A stretch of DNA of 64,000 bases from positions 1 through 64,000 of the forward strand of contig JBKPDF010000025.1 of NCBI GenBank assembly GCA_046727735.1, read 5' to 3'. The DNA comes from AP-16 sp046727735. Lineage in GTDB: Bacteria; Pseudomonadota; Alphaproteobacteria; Rhizobiales; Xanthobacteraceae. Below, piece after piece: positions 26,219 to 35,810 of this stretch; within the stretch, counting starts at the first letter, position 1; every line of letters starts with the position of its first letter. The notes below the pieces were generated by a model. That model searched no databases and was not told the DNA's origin. It worked only from the letters and a program-made list of their open reading frames with translations. A program made the position numbers and the translations under genes.

Positions 26219-26367
26219 GATACTGTTGCAAAAAGATTTTGGACCTCCGAACCAGCAATATTGATTCAAGATCAAGCGGCTAAGCGCAATGTTGATTCAA
26301 AAATTCGCCCGTTCCGATTCGATTGTTGCGGCCAGGATGCACCCCCGCCGACTTTTGCAACACTATC
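26219..26367. mobile_element. MITE-like element, copy 1
   Basis: A 149-base element with 15-base terminal inverted repeats (GATACTGTTGCAAAA at the left; the right end reads TTTTGCAACACTATC). It has no coding capacity. A second copy with about 94% identity by eye lies at 47315-47462. The ends resemble those of insertion sequences, so it could be mobilised in trans by a transposase elsewhere in the genome. No clear target duplication is seen outside the repeats. Confidence 0.75.
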
Positions 26368-26659
26368 GAGGTGAAGCGGACATGGGCCGACAGGCAAAAC
26401 CGACGGGATCGGTCGAAGATGACCCCAACCGGTCATTGGTCGGACCAAAATCCCACAGTGCGGCGAGCCCCTGACTTGATGCTCGCCAATCCGCTATGCT
26501 GCCTGTCCCTGATAATCGCCGTGGGCTGCGTCGAAACCGCGCGCGCTAGCCCCTGAATGAGAAATTCGGTAACCTGCCTGCGGATGGCAGGGCATCGAAT
26601 GCAATTCGATCAGTTGAAACGCGGGAATTTATCACGTTGCACGGCGCCGCGGTATTCAG

Positions 26660-28255
26660 ATGACGGAACTTGAGCACTGGATACAGCAGATCAAGAAGGG
26701 ACGCGTATCCCGGCGCGAGTTCATGGGCCGCGCCGCCGCGCTCGGCGTCAGCACGGCGTTGGCGACGTCGCTGCTGGCGAAGGCGGGCGTGGCGCAGGCG
26801 GGCAAGAGGGGCGGTTATGCCAAGCTCGGGCTAGCGCACGGTGCCACCACGGACACGCTGGATCCCGTGAGCTATCCTGATACCGGCACTCAGGTGCCGT
26901 TCTGGGGTTCGATGTCGAACGGCCTAACCGAGGTCGATGCGAATGGCAAAGTACAGCCTGACCTCGCCGAGACCATGGAGCCGAGCGACGACGCCAAGCA
27001 GTGGGTCTTCAAGTTGCGCAAGGGCGTTACCTTCCACAACGGCAAGGACCTCACTGCCGACGACGTCATCGCCTCCTACCGCCACCACATGGCAGAAGGG
27101 TCGAAGTCAGCGGCGAAATCCATCCTGGCCCCGATAACGGAGCTCAAGGCCGACGGCAAAAACACTGTGATCCTGACGCTGTCGGGTCCGGATGCCGATT
27201 TCCCGTTCAGGGCCAGCGACTACCATCTCCCGATCATGCCGGGCAAGGACGACGGCATCGTCGACTGGCAATCAGGCGTGCGGACCGGCCCGTTCGTGTT
27301 GGAGTCCTGGGAGCCGGGTGTCCGCGCCAAGCTGAAGCGCTACCCGAACTATCATCGCAGCGGCCTGCCGTATTTTGACGAAGTCGAGTTTCTTACCATC
27401 GCCGATGTCGCTGCGCGCAACAACGCGCTCATCTCCGGCGGGGTCCATTGGATCGGCCGTCCCGATCTGAAGACGTTGAGGCTGCTGCAGCGCAATCGCC
27501 ACATCGCGATTTCCGAACTTCCCGGCTATGGCCACTACGTCTTTGCGATGCAGGTGAACGTGCCGCCCTTCGACAACGTCGATGTGCGGCGGGCGCTGAA
27601 GTGGGCGATCAACCGCGAGGAGATCGCCCAAAAGGTCTTCCTCGGCCACGGCACCGCGGGCAATGACAACCCGATCACAAAGACAATCAAGTATGCAATC
27701 GACCCGCAGCCGAAGTTCACCTACGACCCCGAGAAGGCAAAACACCACCTGAAGAAGGCCGGCCTCAGTTCCCTCAAGGTCGATCTCTCCGCCGCCGATG
27801 CCGCCTTCAACGGCGCCGTCGACGCAGCGGTGCTCTATCAGAAGAGCGCCAAGGCGGCGGGCATCGACATCAAGGTCATCCGCGAGCCGAACGACGGCTA
27901 CTGGAGCAGCGTCTGGCTGAAGAAACCCTGTTACGCAAGCTTCTGGTACGGCCGTCCCAGCATCGACTGGTTACTCACCACCGTCTATGCCAAGGGCGCC
28001 GAGTGGAACGAAACCCAGTGGGCAAACCCGCGTTTCAACGAGCTGCTGATCGCCGCCCGTGGCGAAATGGATGACAAGAAGCGCGCGGAGATGTACGCCG
28101 AGATGCAGCAGCTGATCCACGACGATGGCGGCGCCATCGTCCTGGTCTTCAACCATATCGTCGAGGCCTACTCCAAGAAGCTGGCGCACGGCAAGATCGC
28201 CGGCAACTGGGAAGCCGACGGCTTCCGCATCGCCGAACGCTGGTGGTTCGCATAG
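26660..28255 (+). CDS. Peptide/opine-type ABC substrate-binding protein
   Basis: A 531-residue family 5 solute-binding protein (DppA/OppA class). A twin-arginine-like signal (VSRREFMGRAAALGV, cleavage near GVAQA) directs it to the periplasm. Family motifs include WVFKLRKGVTFHNGKDLTAD and the C-terminal AEMQQLIHDDGGAIVLVF. It is first of four plus-strand genes for a complete importer. Cargo could be di/oligopeptides, opines or related solutes. Confidence 0.88.
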   Translation: MTELEHWIQQIKKGRVSRREFMGRAAALGVSTALATSLLAKAGVAQAGKRGGYAKLGLAHGATTDTLDPVSYPDTGTQVPFWGSMSNGLTEVDANGKVQPDLAETMEPSDDAKQWVFKLRKGVTFHNGKDLTADDVIASYRHHMAEGSKSAAKSILAPITELKADGKNTVILTLSGPDADFPFRASDYHLPIMPGKDDGIVDWQSGVRTGPFVLESWEPGVRAKLKRYPNYHRSGLPYFDEVEFLTIADVAARNNALISGGVHWIGRPDLKTLRLLQRNRHIAISELPGYGHYVFAMQVNVPPFDNVDVRRALKWAINREEIAQKVFLGHGTAGNDNPITKTIKYAIDPQPKFTYDPEKAKHHLKKAGLSSLKVDLSAADAAFNGAVDAAVLYQKSAKAAGIDIKVIREPNDGYWSSVWLKKPCYASFWYGRPSIDWLLTTVYAKGAEWNETQWANPRFNELLIAARGEMDDKKRAEMYAEMQQLIHDDGGAIVLVFNHIVEAYSKKLAHGKIAGNWEADGFRIAERWWFA

Positions 28256-28324
28256 AGTCTGCGGCCCGAGGTGGGCCGTCGATGGCCCCCGCTACGACTC
28301 CTGCAACGGTCGGGACGTTCGACA

Positions 28325-29308
28325 GTGAATGCGGTCCTCAGGACGGTGCTTCAGAGACTCGGCCTCGGCGTCGTAACGCTGTTCGTCGTTTCGCTCCTGA
28401 TCTCGCTGGCGATTGAGGCCTTGCCCGGCGACTTCTGCCGGGCAACGCTCGGGCAGGCGGCGACGGCCGAGACCGTGGCGGCCTGCCAGCACGACCTCGG
28501 CCTCGATCGGTCAACTGTGGTGCGCTATATCGATTGGATCGGAGGCGTCCTGCAAGGCGATTTCGGGCATTCGCTCGCCGGCACCGGCAGCATCGGCGGC
28601 ACCCGCCGGCCGGTGTTCGATCTCATCGGACCGCGCCTGGCCAATACCCTGTTCCTTGCCGGCATCACCGCGCTCATCGCGGTGCCACTGGCCCTTGTTC
28701 TCGGACTACTGGCCGCGCTCTATCGCAACGGCATCTTCGATCGCCTTGTCAATATCGTCACGCTGACCTCGATCGCCGCTCCGGAGTTCTTCGTCGCCTA
28801 TATCCTCGTGCTCTTCCTGGCGTCGCCGGCCTACTGGCAGATCTTCCCGTCGCTGGCCAACGTCAGCGCCGACACGCCGCTCGGCGAGCGGCTGCTGCGC
28901 GTCGCCCTCCCGGTCATGACGCTGATCCTGGTCATCGTCGCCCACATGATGCGGATGACGCGGGCGGCGATCATCAACGTGCTGGCGAGCCCCTATATCG
29001 AGATGGCTCGGCTCAAGGGCATCGCGCCGCGCCGCATCATCGTCCACCATGCGCTGCCCAACGCCTGGGCGCCGATCGCCAACGTCATCGCCCTCAATCT
29101 CGCCTATCTCGTCGTCGGTGTGGTCGTCGTCGAGGTTGTCTTCACCTATCCCGGCATTGGACAGCTGATGGTCAATGCCGTGACGAGCCGCGACATGCCG
29201 GTGGTGCAGGCCTGCGCCCTGGTGTTCGCCGCAGCCTACATTCTGCTCAACCTGCTGGCGGACGTCGTCGCCATCGTCACCAACCCGCGGCTGCTGCATC
29301 CGCGATGA
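28325..29308 (+). CDS. DppB-type ABC permease
   Basis: A 327-residue permease with the conserved N-terminal helix VVTLFVVSLLISLAIEALPGD, about six hydrophobic segments and the EAA loop MARLKGIAPRRIIVHHALPN. I chose GTG 28325, since upstream codons lack similarity to the family. Its stop overlaps the ATG of the next permease (ATGA), which indicates coupled translation. Confidence 0.88.
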   Translation: MNAVLRTVLQRLGLGVVTLFVVSLLISLAIEALPGDFCRATLGQAATAETVAACQHDLGLDRSTVVRYIDWIGGVLQGDFGHSLAGTGSIGGTRRPVFDLIGPRLANTLFLAGITALIAVPLALVLGLLAALYRNGIFDRLVNIVTLTSIAAPEFFVAYILVLFLASPAYWQIFPSLANVSADTPLGERLLRVALPVMTLILVIVAHMMRMTRAAIINVLASPYIEMARLKGIAPRRIIVHHALPNAWAPIANVIALNLAYLVVGVVVVEVVFTYPGIGQLMVNAVTSRDMPVVQACALVFAAAYILLNLLADVVAIVTNPRLLHPR

Positions 29309-30219
29309 GCACCGACGCCCGCCAGCCCGCCCGCGCCGCGGGGACAGCAATTGCCGTCGAACCGGCGCCGGCAGCCGCGCGCCGCGGCCTGGCCAGGAGA
29401 GCGTGGCGCGAGTTGCGGCGGGCGCCGCTTTCGGCCTGGTTCGGCCTCATCGTCATCGCGATCTATCTCTTCGCCGCGCTCTTCGCCCCCGCGATTGCGC
29501 CCTATACCGAGACCGACACACACGCCGGCCCCTTCGAGCCATGGAGCGACCAGCACCTGCTCGGCACCGATCAGCTCGGCCGCGACATGCTCTCGCGCCT
29601 GATCTTCGGGGCACGGAATACCATCGGCATCGCTGTTCTCACCACTGCCCTGGCCTTCGCAAGCGGCGGGCTGCTCGGGCTGTTCGCCGCGGTGCTCGGC
29701 GGCTGGACGGACCAGGTGGTCAGCCGGATCGTCGAGGTGATGATGGCGATCCCGCTCCTGATCTTCGCGCTGGTCCTGCTGTCGATCTTCGGCCCCGGCG
29801 TCGTCAACCTGATCCTCATCCTCGCCGTGCTCGAGTCGACGCGGGTATTCCGGCTTACCCGGGCGGTCGCCATGAACGTGGTCGTGCTCGATTTCGTCGA
29901 GGCCGCCAAGCTGCAGGGCGAAAAGCTCGGCTGGATCATGACCCGGGAGATCCTGCCGAACATCCTGCCGCCGCTGATCGCGGAGTTCGGCCTGCGCTTC
30001 TGCTTCGTCTTTCTCACCATCAGCGCCCTGTCATTCCTTGGCCTCGGCATACAGCCGCCGACCGCCGACTGGGGATCCATGGTCAAGGACAACGCCACCC
30101 TCATCTCCTACGGCGACATCACGCCGCTGCTGCCGGCGGGCGCCATCGCGCTGCTGACGCTCGCGGTCAACTTCGTCGTCGACTGGTTCCTGCACACGAC
30201 CAGCGGGCTGCGCGAATGA
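29305..30219 (+). CDS. DppC-type ABC permease
   Basis: A 304-residue permease. The N-terminal cytoplasmic segment RRAWRELRRAPLSAWFGLIV and the periplasmic block HLLGTDQLGRDMLSRLIFGAR are DppC/OppC hallmarks. An EAA-like loop follows at EAAKLQGEKLGWIMTREILP. It overlaps its neighbours by 4 bases on both sides, so the importer genes form one tight operon. Confidence 0.9.
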   Translation: MSTDARQPARAAGTAIAVEPAPAAARRGLARRAWRELRRAPLSAWFGLIVIAIYLFAALFAPAIAPYTETDTHAGPFEPWSDQHLLGTDQLGRDMLSRLIFGARNTIGIAVLTTALAFASGGLLGLFAAVLGGWTDQVVSRIVEVMMAIPLLIFALVLLSIFGPGVVNLILILAVLESTRVFRLTRAVAMNVVVLDFVEAAKLQGEKLGWIMTREILPNILPPLIAEFGLRFCFVFLTISALSFLGLGIQPPTADWGSMVKDNATLISYGDITPLLPAGAIALLTLAVNFVVDWFLHTTSGLRE

Positions 30220-31871
30220 CCGTCACGAGCGTCGAAGCGCCGGGCCGAGCGGCGGCCCAACACGGTGAGGTCCTCCTTCAGGTACGCGGCCTGCGCATCG
30301 AGGGCGAGAGCGAAGAGGTTTGGCACGAGATCGTCAAGGGCGTCGACCTCACCCTTCGGCGCGGCGAGGTGCTGGGTCTGATCGGCGAGTCCGGTTCCGG
30401 CAAGTCGACCATCGGCCTTGCCGCCCTCGGCTACGCGCGCCCCGGATGCCGCATCAAGGCCGGCTCCATCGTCTTCGACGGCATCGACCTCGCCACCCTT
30501 CCCGCGGTCGAGAAGCGAAAGCTCTGGGGCCGGCGCGTCGCCTACGTCGCGCAGTCCGCAGCAGCCGCCTTCAACCCGGCCCACACGCTCATCGACCAAT
30601 TCGCGGAGACGCCGATTTGGCACGGCGTCATGAGCGGCGAAGAAGCGGAACGCAACGCCATCGATCTCTATCGCCGCCTGCGTCTTCCGAACCCGGAGAT
30701 GATCGGCGAGCGCTACCCGCACCAGGTTTCCGGCGGGCAGCTGCAGCGCGCCATGACCGCCATGTCCATGTCGTGCCGTCCCGACCTGATCGTGTTCGAC
30801 GAGCCGACCACCGCGCTCGATGTCACCACGCAGATCGAGGTGCTGGCGGCGATCAAGAACGTGGTGCGGCAGTTACACACCGCCGCCATCTACATCACCC
30901 ACGACCTCGCGGTGGTGGCGCAGATGGCCGACCGCATCATGGTCCTGCGCCATGGCGAGCTGGTGGAGGAAGCGCCGACCCGCGAGATGCTGTCCAACCC
31001 GAAGCAGCCCTACACCAAGTCGCTGTGGGCGGTGCGCTCGCTGCGCAAGGACGAGGAGCGGAGCGACGACGTGGTGCTGCGCGTCAACGGCATCGACGCC
31101 AGCTACGGGGGTGCCGTCAAGGTGCTGCACGATGTCACCCTCGCCGTGCCGCGTGGCCGCACCGTCGCGGTGGTCGGCGAGTCTGGTTCCGGCAAGTCGA
31201 CCCTGGCCCGCGTCATCATTGGCCTGCTGCCCCAGTCCAAGGGCGAGATCCTCTTCGAGGGCAAGGCGTTGCCGCGGGCCCTCAAGGACAGGCCGAAGGA
31301 CCTGCTGCGGCGGCTGCAGATGATCTATCAGATGCCGGATACGGCCCTCAATCCGCGCCGCCGGCTCGGTGACATCATCGGCCGGCCGCTGCAGCACCAG
31401 CTCGGCCTGCGCGGCGCCGCCCGCGACCGCCGCCTCCTCGAGCTGCTGAGGATGATTGAGCTGGACGAGCGGTTTCTGGACCGTCTCCCCGGCGAACTCT
31501 CGGGCGGCCAGAAGCAGCGCGTCTGCATCGCCCGCGCCCTGGCCGTGAATCCGGATCTCATCATTTGCGATGAGGTCACCTCCGCGCTCGACCAGATCGT
31601 CGCCGAGGAAATCCTCAAGCTGCTGCTGAAGCTGCAGAAGGAGCTGAACGTCTCCTATCTCTTCATCACTCACGACCTCGCCACCGTGAAGGCGATCGCC
31701 GACGAGATCGTCGTGATGTTCCAGGGCCGCGTCGTGCAGAGCGGCCCCAGGACCGGGGTGCTGACGCCGCCGCACCACGAGTACACGGACAAGCTGCTCT
31801 CCTCGGTCCCGGAAATGGACCCCGACTGGCTCGAGACCGTCCTCTCGAAACGCCCACGCCCCGCACCCTGA
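30216..31871 (+). CDS. Fused DppD-DppF-type ABC ATPase
   Basis: A 551-residue protein with two full ABC cassettes. The first (about 20-275) has Walker A GESGSGKST, signature VSGGQLQR and Walker B LIVFDEPTTALD. The second (about 285-545) has GESGSGKST, LSGGQKQR and LIICDEVTSALD. Both ATPases of a peptide-type importer are therefore supplied by one chain, as in the GsiA/YejF style. It ends the operon that starts at 26660. The usual C-terminal Cys-rich stretch seen in many DppD/F proteins is absent or weak. Confidence 0.9.
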   Translation: MTVTSVEAPGRAAAQHGEVLLQVRGLRIEGESEEVWHEIVKGVDLTLRRGEVLGLIGESGSGKSTIGLAALGYARPGCRIKAGSIVFDGIDLATLPAVEKRKLWGRRVAYVAQSAAAAFNPAHTLIDQFAETPIWHGVMSGEEAERNAIDLYRRLRLPNPEMIGERYPHQVSGGQLQRAMTAMSMSCRPDLIVFDEPTTALDVTTQIEVLAAIKNVVRQLHTAAIYITHDLAVVAQMADRIMVLRHGELVEEAPTREMLSNPKQPYTKSLWAVRSLRKDEERSDDVVLRVNGIDASYGGAVKVLHDVTLAVPRGRTVAVVGESGSGKSTLARVIIGLLPQSKGEILFEGKALPRALKDRPKDLLRRLQMIYQMPDTALNPRRRLGDIIGRPLQHQLGLRGAARDRRLLELLRMIELDERFLDRLPGELSGGQKQRVCIARALAVNPDLIICDEVTSALDQIVAEEILKLLLKLQKELNVSYLFITHDLATVKAIADEIVVMFQGRVVQSGPRTGVLTPPHHEYTDKLLSSVPEMDPDWLETVLSKRPRPAP

Positions 31872-32021
31872 CTGCGATGCTCTCGCTCCTTATAAATTAT
31901 AAGATTTGACTGCGCGTTGTACCGACCAGGATCAAACTTTCGGGTATCCAGCGCAAGCGCAAATTGGTCGGCGACATCGCACACGCGAAAGCGCGGGAGT
32001 CGAGTGCATGGAGGAACACCC

Positions 32022-32220
32022 TATGGGATCGATCAGACGGAACTTGTGCGGGGGGCGGCATCTTACGTCGACCGCATCTTGCGCGCGGCAAATGTAGCTG
32101 AACTTCCGGTGCAACTGCCGACCAAATACCAGCTGGGTCATCAACTTGAAGACCGCCAAAGCGCTCGGCTTGGCGATCCCGGAAGCCATTCTAGCGCGCG
32201 CTGACGAGGTGATTGAATAG
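32022..32220 (+). pseudogene. TrpX-like binding protein, 3' fragment with frameshift
   Basis: Reads YGIDQTELVRGAASYVDRIL, then LPVQLPTKYQL, and after a one-base insertion near 32134 continues VINLKTAKALGLAIPEAILARADEVIE-stop. This is the last ~65 residues of the same family as the intact gene at 47593-48567. The 5' three quarters is missing. It lies 150 bases after the fused ATPase gene and beside a repeat motif shared with other copies. Confidence 0.8.
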
Positions 32221-32614
32221 GGATGCAATTTGCGCTGCATATGTCGCTTCCTGGCACTTCGCGTCACTTCGCGGCAGCGCAGTAATTTGGGTCGTTCTTG
32301 GAGTGAAGCGGACATTGAGCCGGATTCATGAGTACACGTCCTAGTACGGCCGCCGGTCCCCTCGCCGGGCGAAGGGCGATTTAGTGCGCATGCCGGGTAC
32401 TGCGGCCGCGTGATTCGGGGCGGCAAGCGCCGGATCGGTCTACGCTCCGTCGGGCGACGTTCTGCGGCCGGGCGAACCTTTCCAGAGTTTAATCCCGCCG
32501 ACAGGACACCGTAAGGCGGCGTTCCCCATATTTCGATTTGAGGACCGCAGCGCGAACCAGCGCTGCACCGGGTTTTTGCGGCGCCGCGGCGCCGCGCACC
32601 GAATGGAGGAGAGC
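32221..32614. other. Intergenic region with shared repeat motif
   Basis: Around 32290-32350 is the motif TCTTGGAGTGAAGCGGACAT and a CATGAGTACACGTCC stretch. The inverse of the latter recurs near 47219 and part of the former near 26372, always near TrpX-like gene sequence. The rest, up to the protease ATG, presumably holds its promoter; I could not identify a clear one. Confidence 0.5.
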
Positions 32615-34138
32615 ATGAACGAGAGCAGGACTCCGGGTCCGGCAAGAATCCGCACCGCGCGCCGGCTGGTGCTGTTGGCCTCGACCGCAGGCCTCGGCAT
32701 CGCGGTGCTGCTCGGCGGTCCGGGAAGCATTCCCAGCCTGCCGCAGCTTTCGACACCGGCGCTCGCACAATCGTCGCAGAAGCCGGCCGGCTTTGCCGAT
32801 GTCGTGGAAAAGGTGAAGCCCGCGGTCATCTCGGTCCGCGTCAAGCTCGACCAGGGGCCGCAGATGAGCAGCGACGAGCTGCCGTTCCCGCAGGGCTCGC
32901 CGTTCGATCGCTTCTTCCGGCAATTCGGCAGGCCCGATCTGCCGAATGGCCCGAACGGTCCGCGCATGCCGAACGGCCGGCATTACGTGACCGGCCAGGG
33001 ATCGGGCTTCTTCATCTCCGCGGACGGCTATGCGGTGACGAACAATCACGTGGTGGACAGGGCCAAGACCGTGGAAGTCACCGCGGATGACGGCAAGACC
33101 TACACCGCCAAAGTCATCGGCACCGACGCCAAGACCGATCTGGCCCTGATCAAGATCGACGGCCGGAGCGATTTTCCGTTCGTGAACTTCGCGGATGACG
33201 CGCCGCGCGTCGGCGATTGGGTGCTCGCGGTCGGCAATCCGTTCGGGCTCGGCGGCACGGTGACGGCCGGCATCGTCTCCGCGCGCGGCCGCGACATCGG
33301 AGCCGGTCCGTATGACGACTTCATCCAGATCGACGCGCCGGTGAACAAGGGCAATTCCGGCGGGCCGAGCTTCGACGTCAACGGCAACGTCATCGGGGTC
33401 AACACCGCGATCTTCTCGCCTTCCGGCGGCTCGGTCGGCATCGGCTTCGCGATTCCTGCCGATACGGTGAAGGCGGTGATCACGCAGCTCGAGAAGAGCG
33501 GAAAAGTGACGCGCGGCTGGATCGGCGTGCAGATCCAGCAGGTCACGCCGGACATCGCCGACAGCCTCGGGCTCAAGAACGCGCAAGGCGCGCTCGTCGC
33601 CGAACCGCAGCCCGACAGCCCCGCCGCCAAGGCAGGGATCCAGTCGGGAGACGTGGTCGCGGCGGTCGATGGGCAGCCCGTCAAGAATGCGCGCGAGCTC
33701 GCGAAAAAGATCAGCTCGATGGCGCCCGGCAAGACGGTCAAACTCGACGTCTGGCGCAACGGCGCGGACAAGCAGCTCACCCTGACGCTCGGCGAAATGC
33801 CGAAGACGCGGGAGGCGCGCGCGAGTGCCGAACCCGAGGAGGCGACGCCCGGAAACGTCGGGCGGCTCGGTCTCGCGCTCGCACCGGCGGCCAATGTTGC
33901 CGGCGTCGGCGAGAGCGGCGTGGTCGTCACGCAGGTGGACCCGGACGGACCCGCCGCCGAGCGCGGCTTCCGTACCGGCGACGTGATCCTCGACGTCGGC
34001 GGCAAGGCCGTGGCCACCCCCTCCGATGTGCGCAAGGCGCTGGAGGAGGCGCAGCACGCAGGCAAGCACACCGTCCTGATGCGGGTGAAATCCGGCGATC
34101 AGACCAAGTTCGTCGCGCTCCCGGTCGGCAAGGCCTGA
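32615..34138 (+). CDS. DegP/HtrA-type periplasmic serine protease
   Basis: A 507-residue protein. A signal anchor (LVLLASTAGLGIAVLLGG) is followed by a trypsin-like domain with catalytic His145 (TNNHVVD), Asp175 (KTDLALIK) and Ser248 (GNSGGPS). Two PDZ domains sit at about 290-375 and 405-500. It should degrade or refold damaged envelope proteins. ATG 32615 follows GGAGGAGAGC. A rho-independent terminator lies 34 bases after the stop. DegP, MucD and DO-like family members look alike here, so no gene symbol is given. Confidence 0.9.
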   Translation: MNESRTPGPARIRTARRLVLLASTAGLGIAVLLGGPGSIPSLPQLSTPALAQSSQKPAGFADVVEKVKPAVISVRVKLDQGPQMSSDELPFPQGSPFDRFFRQFGRPDLPNGPNGPRMPNGRHYVTGQGSGFFISADGYAVTNNHVVDRAKTVEVTADDGKTYTAKVIGTDAKTDLALIKIDGRSDFPFVNFADDAPRVGDWVLAVGNPFGLGGTVTAGIVSARGRDIGAGPYDDFIQIDAPVNKGNSGGPSFDVNGNVIGVNTAIFSPSGGSVGIGFAIPADTVKAVITQLEKSGKVTRGWIGVQIQQVTPDIADSLGLKNAQGALVAEPQPDSPAAKAGIQSGDVVAAVDGQPVKNARELAKKISSMAPGKTVKLDVWRNGADKQLTLTLGEMPKTREARASAEPEEATPGNVGRLGLALAPAANVAGVGESGVVVTQVDPDGPAAERGFRTGDVILDVGGKAVATPSDVRKALEEAQHAGKHTVLMRVKSGDQTKFVALPVGKA

Positions 34139-34508
34139 TCGGCGCGGACCCTCGGTTCGAGGTCGAGTGGGAAGGACGGGCCCAAAGCCCGTCCTTTCAT
34201 TCTGGACCGCTCGGTTGGGGAAAATCGAGGCGTCGTCCCGGCCAAGCGAGCGCCGCGAGCGCGAGCCGGGACCCATGACCACGGAACATTGTCTGGTGCC
34301 GATTGTGACGGCTCGATCCATGTTCATGGGTTCCGGCCCCCGCTTTCGCGGGGGCAAGTCTCGCGCGGAGCCTGCCCGGACTTGATCCGGAGCGCTCGGC
34401 CGGAATGACGACGCAGAGTTGATCCAAGGGCCCGGGTCGGTAAGCCTGGAATGGCGCGGATCCCGTACCATGCGCAATCTGTTCGGGGGCGCGATGCGGA
34501 GGCGATCC
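34139..34508. other. Terminator and GTCGTCCCGG-type repeat
   Basis: After the terminator, bases 34231-34413 are a long imperfect inverted repeat. It runs from CGTCGTCCCGGCC through a CCCCCGCTTTCGCGGGGG hairpin to CCGGAATGACGACG, of the family also seen at 2114 and 62930. No gene is supported. Confidence 0.65.
34172..34198 (+). terminator. Rho-independent terminator after protease gene
   Basis: The perfect stem GGACGGGC / GCCCGTCC with a CCAAA-type loop is followed by TTTC, just downstream of the protease stop codon. Confidence 0.75.
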
Positions 34509-35771
34509 ATGGGTCCCGAACGCTTCGATTTTCCCAATGCGGCCGGAGAGATCTTGGCCGGCCGCCTCGAGCGCCCGTCACGAGAACCGGTCGCGTATGC
34601 GCTGTTCGCGCACTGCTTCACCTGCGGCAAGGACAGCCTCGCGGCCAAGCGCATTGCCGAGGCGCTCACCGCGCGGGCAATCGCCGTGCTGCGCTTCGAC
34701 TTCACCGGGCTCGGCTCGAGCGACGGCGAGTTCGCGAACACGCAGTTTTCCTCGAACGTCGCGGACATCGTCGCGGCGGCCGATCATCTGCGCCGAACCC
34801 GGCGTGCGCCCGCGCTGCTGATCGGCCACAGCCTGGGCGGCGCCGCGGTGCTCGCCGCCGCCGCCGCTGTGCCCGAAGCGCGGGCGGTCGCCACCATTGC
34901 GGCCCCCGCGGATCCCGGCCACGTCACCGGCTTGTTCCGCGACCGCATCGACGCCATCCGCCAAGGCGGCGAGGCGCACGTCGAGATCGGCGGCCGGCCG
35001 TTCCGGATCCGTCGGGAATTTCTCGACGACGTGGCCGAGCAGCGTCTGCTCGAGCGCGTCAAGAATCTGCGCAAAGCGTTGCTCATCTCCCACTCGCCCG
35101 CCGACGCGACGGTCGGGATCGAGGATGCAGGCAAGATTTTCGCGGCGGCCAAGCACCCGAAGAGCTTCGTGTCGCTGGCCGATGCCGATCATCTGCTCAG
35201 CCGTCGCAGCGACGCGATCTACGTCGCAGACGTGCTCGCCGCATGGGCGGCACGCTATTTCGACGCGGCGCCCGCCGGCGCGAGCACGGCAGCAGAGCTG
35301 CGGACCGTGCAGGTCACGGAAACGCGCGAGGGCAAGTTCCAGCAGGCGATCGCGATCGGGCCGCATCGGCTGATCGCCGACGAGCCGCTCGCGGCCGGCG
35401 GTCTCGACAGCGGGCCCGACCCTTACGGGCTCTTGCTTGCCGCATTGGGGGCCTGCACGGCGATGACGGTGCGGCTCTATGCCGAGCGCAAGAAGGTGCC
35501 GCTCGAGCACGTTTCTGTCACCCTCGCGCACGGCAAGGTGCACGCCGCCGATTGCGCCGACTGCGAGACCCGGGAAGGCATGATCGACCGCATCGACCGG
35601 GCGATCGCGCTCGAAGGACCGCTCGACGAGACGCAGCGCGCCAAGCTCCTGGAGATCGCGGACAAATGCCCGGTGCACCGCACGCTCACGTCGGAGGTCG
35701 AGATCCGGACGACGCTCGCGCCCGCCGACGGCGTCGCGGCACAAGCCAGAAACGTCCTCCCCTCGACCTGA
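34509..35771 (+). CDS. Alpha/beta hydrolase-OsmC fusion protein
   Basis: A 420-residue two-domain protein. Residues 1-265 form an alpha/beta hydrolase with nucleophile Ser108 in GHSLGG and His in ADADHLL. Residues ~285-410 are an OsmC/Ohr-like domain with the paired redox cysteines Cys316 (GACTAM) and Cys387 (DKCPVHRTL), which reduce organic hydroperoxides in that family. Such fusions are known in proteobacteria; the likely logic is processing of peroxidised acyl esters. Start ATG 34509 is chosen because FDFPN begins the family domain. Confidence 0.9.
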   Translation: MGPERFDFPNAAGEILAGRLERPSREPVAYALFAHCFTCGKDSLAAKRIAEALTARAIAVLRFDFTGLGSSDGEFANTQFSSNVADIVAAADHLRRTRRAPALLIGHSLGGAAVLAAAAAVPEARAVATIAAPADPGHVTGLFRDRIDAIRQGGEAHVEIGGRPFRIRREFLDDVAEQRLLERVKNLRKALLISHSPADATVGIEDAGKIFAAAKHPKSFVSLADADHLLSRRSDAIYVADVLAAWAARYFDAAPAGASTAAELRTVQVTETREGKFQQAIAIGPHRLIADEPLAAGGLDSGPDPYGLLLAALGACTAMTVRLYAERKKVPLEHVSVTLAHGKVHAADCADCETREGMIDRIDRAIALEGPLDETQRAKLLEIADKCPVHRTLTSEVEIRTTLAPADGVAAQARNVLPST

Positions 35772-35810
35772 AACGCCACTCGTACGTCTTGCCCGTGCCG
35801 CATACTCGCT

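Larger units (their letters stand above)
26027..26659. other. 633-base repeat-bearing gap
   Basis: Contains a palindromic repeat (26088-26169), the MITE-like element (26219-26367) and, after it, the motif GTGAAGCGGACAT shared with 32310. Short open frames here are repeat-derived and not called. The promoter of the peptide-type importer should lie near its 3' end. Confidence 0.6.
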
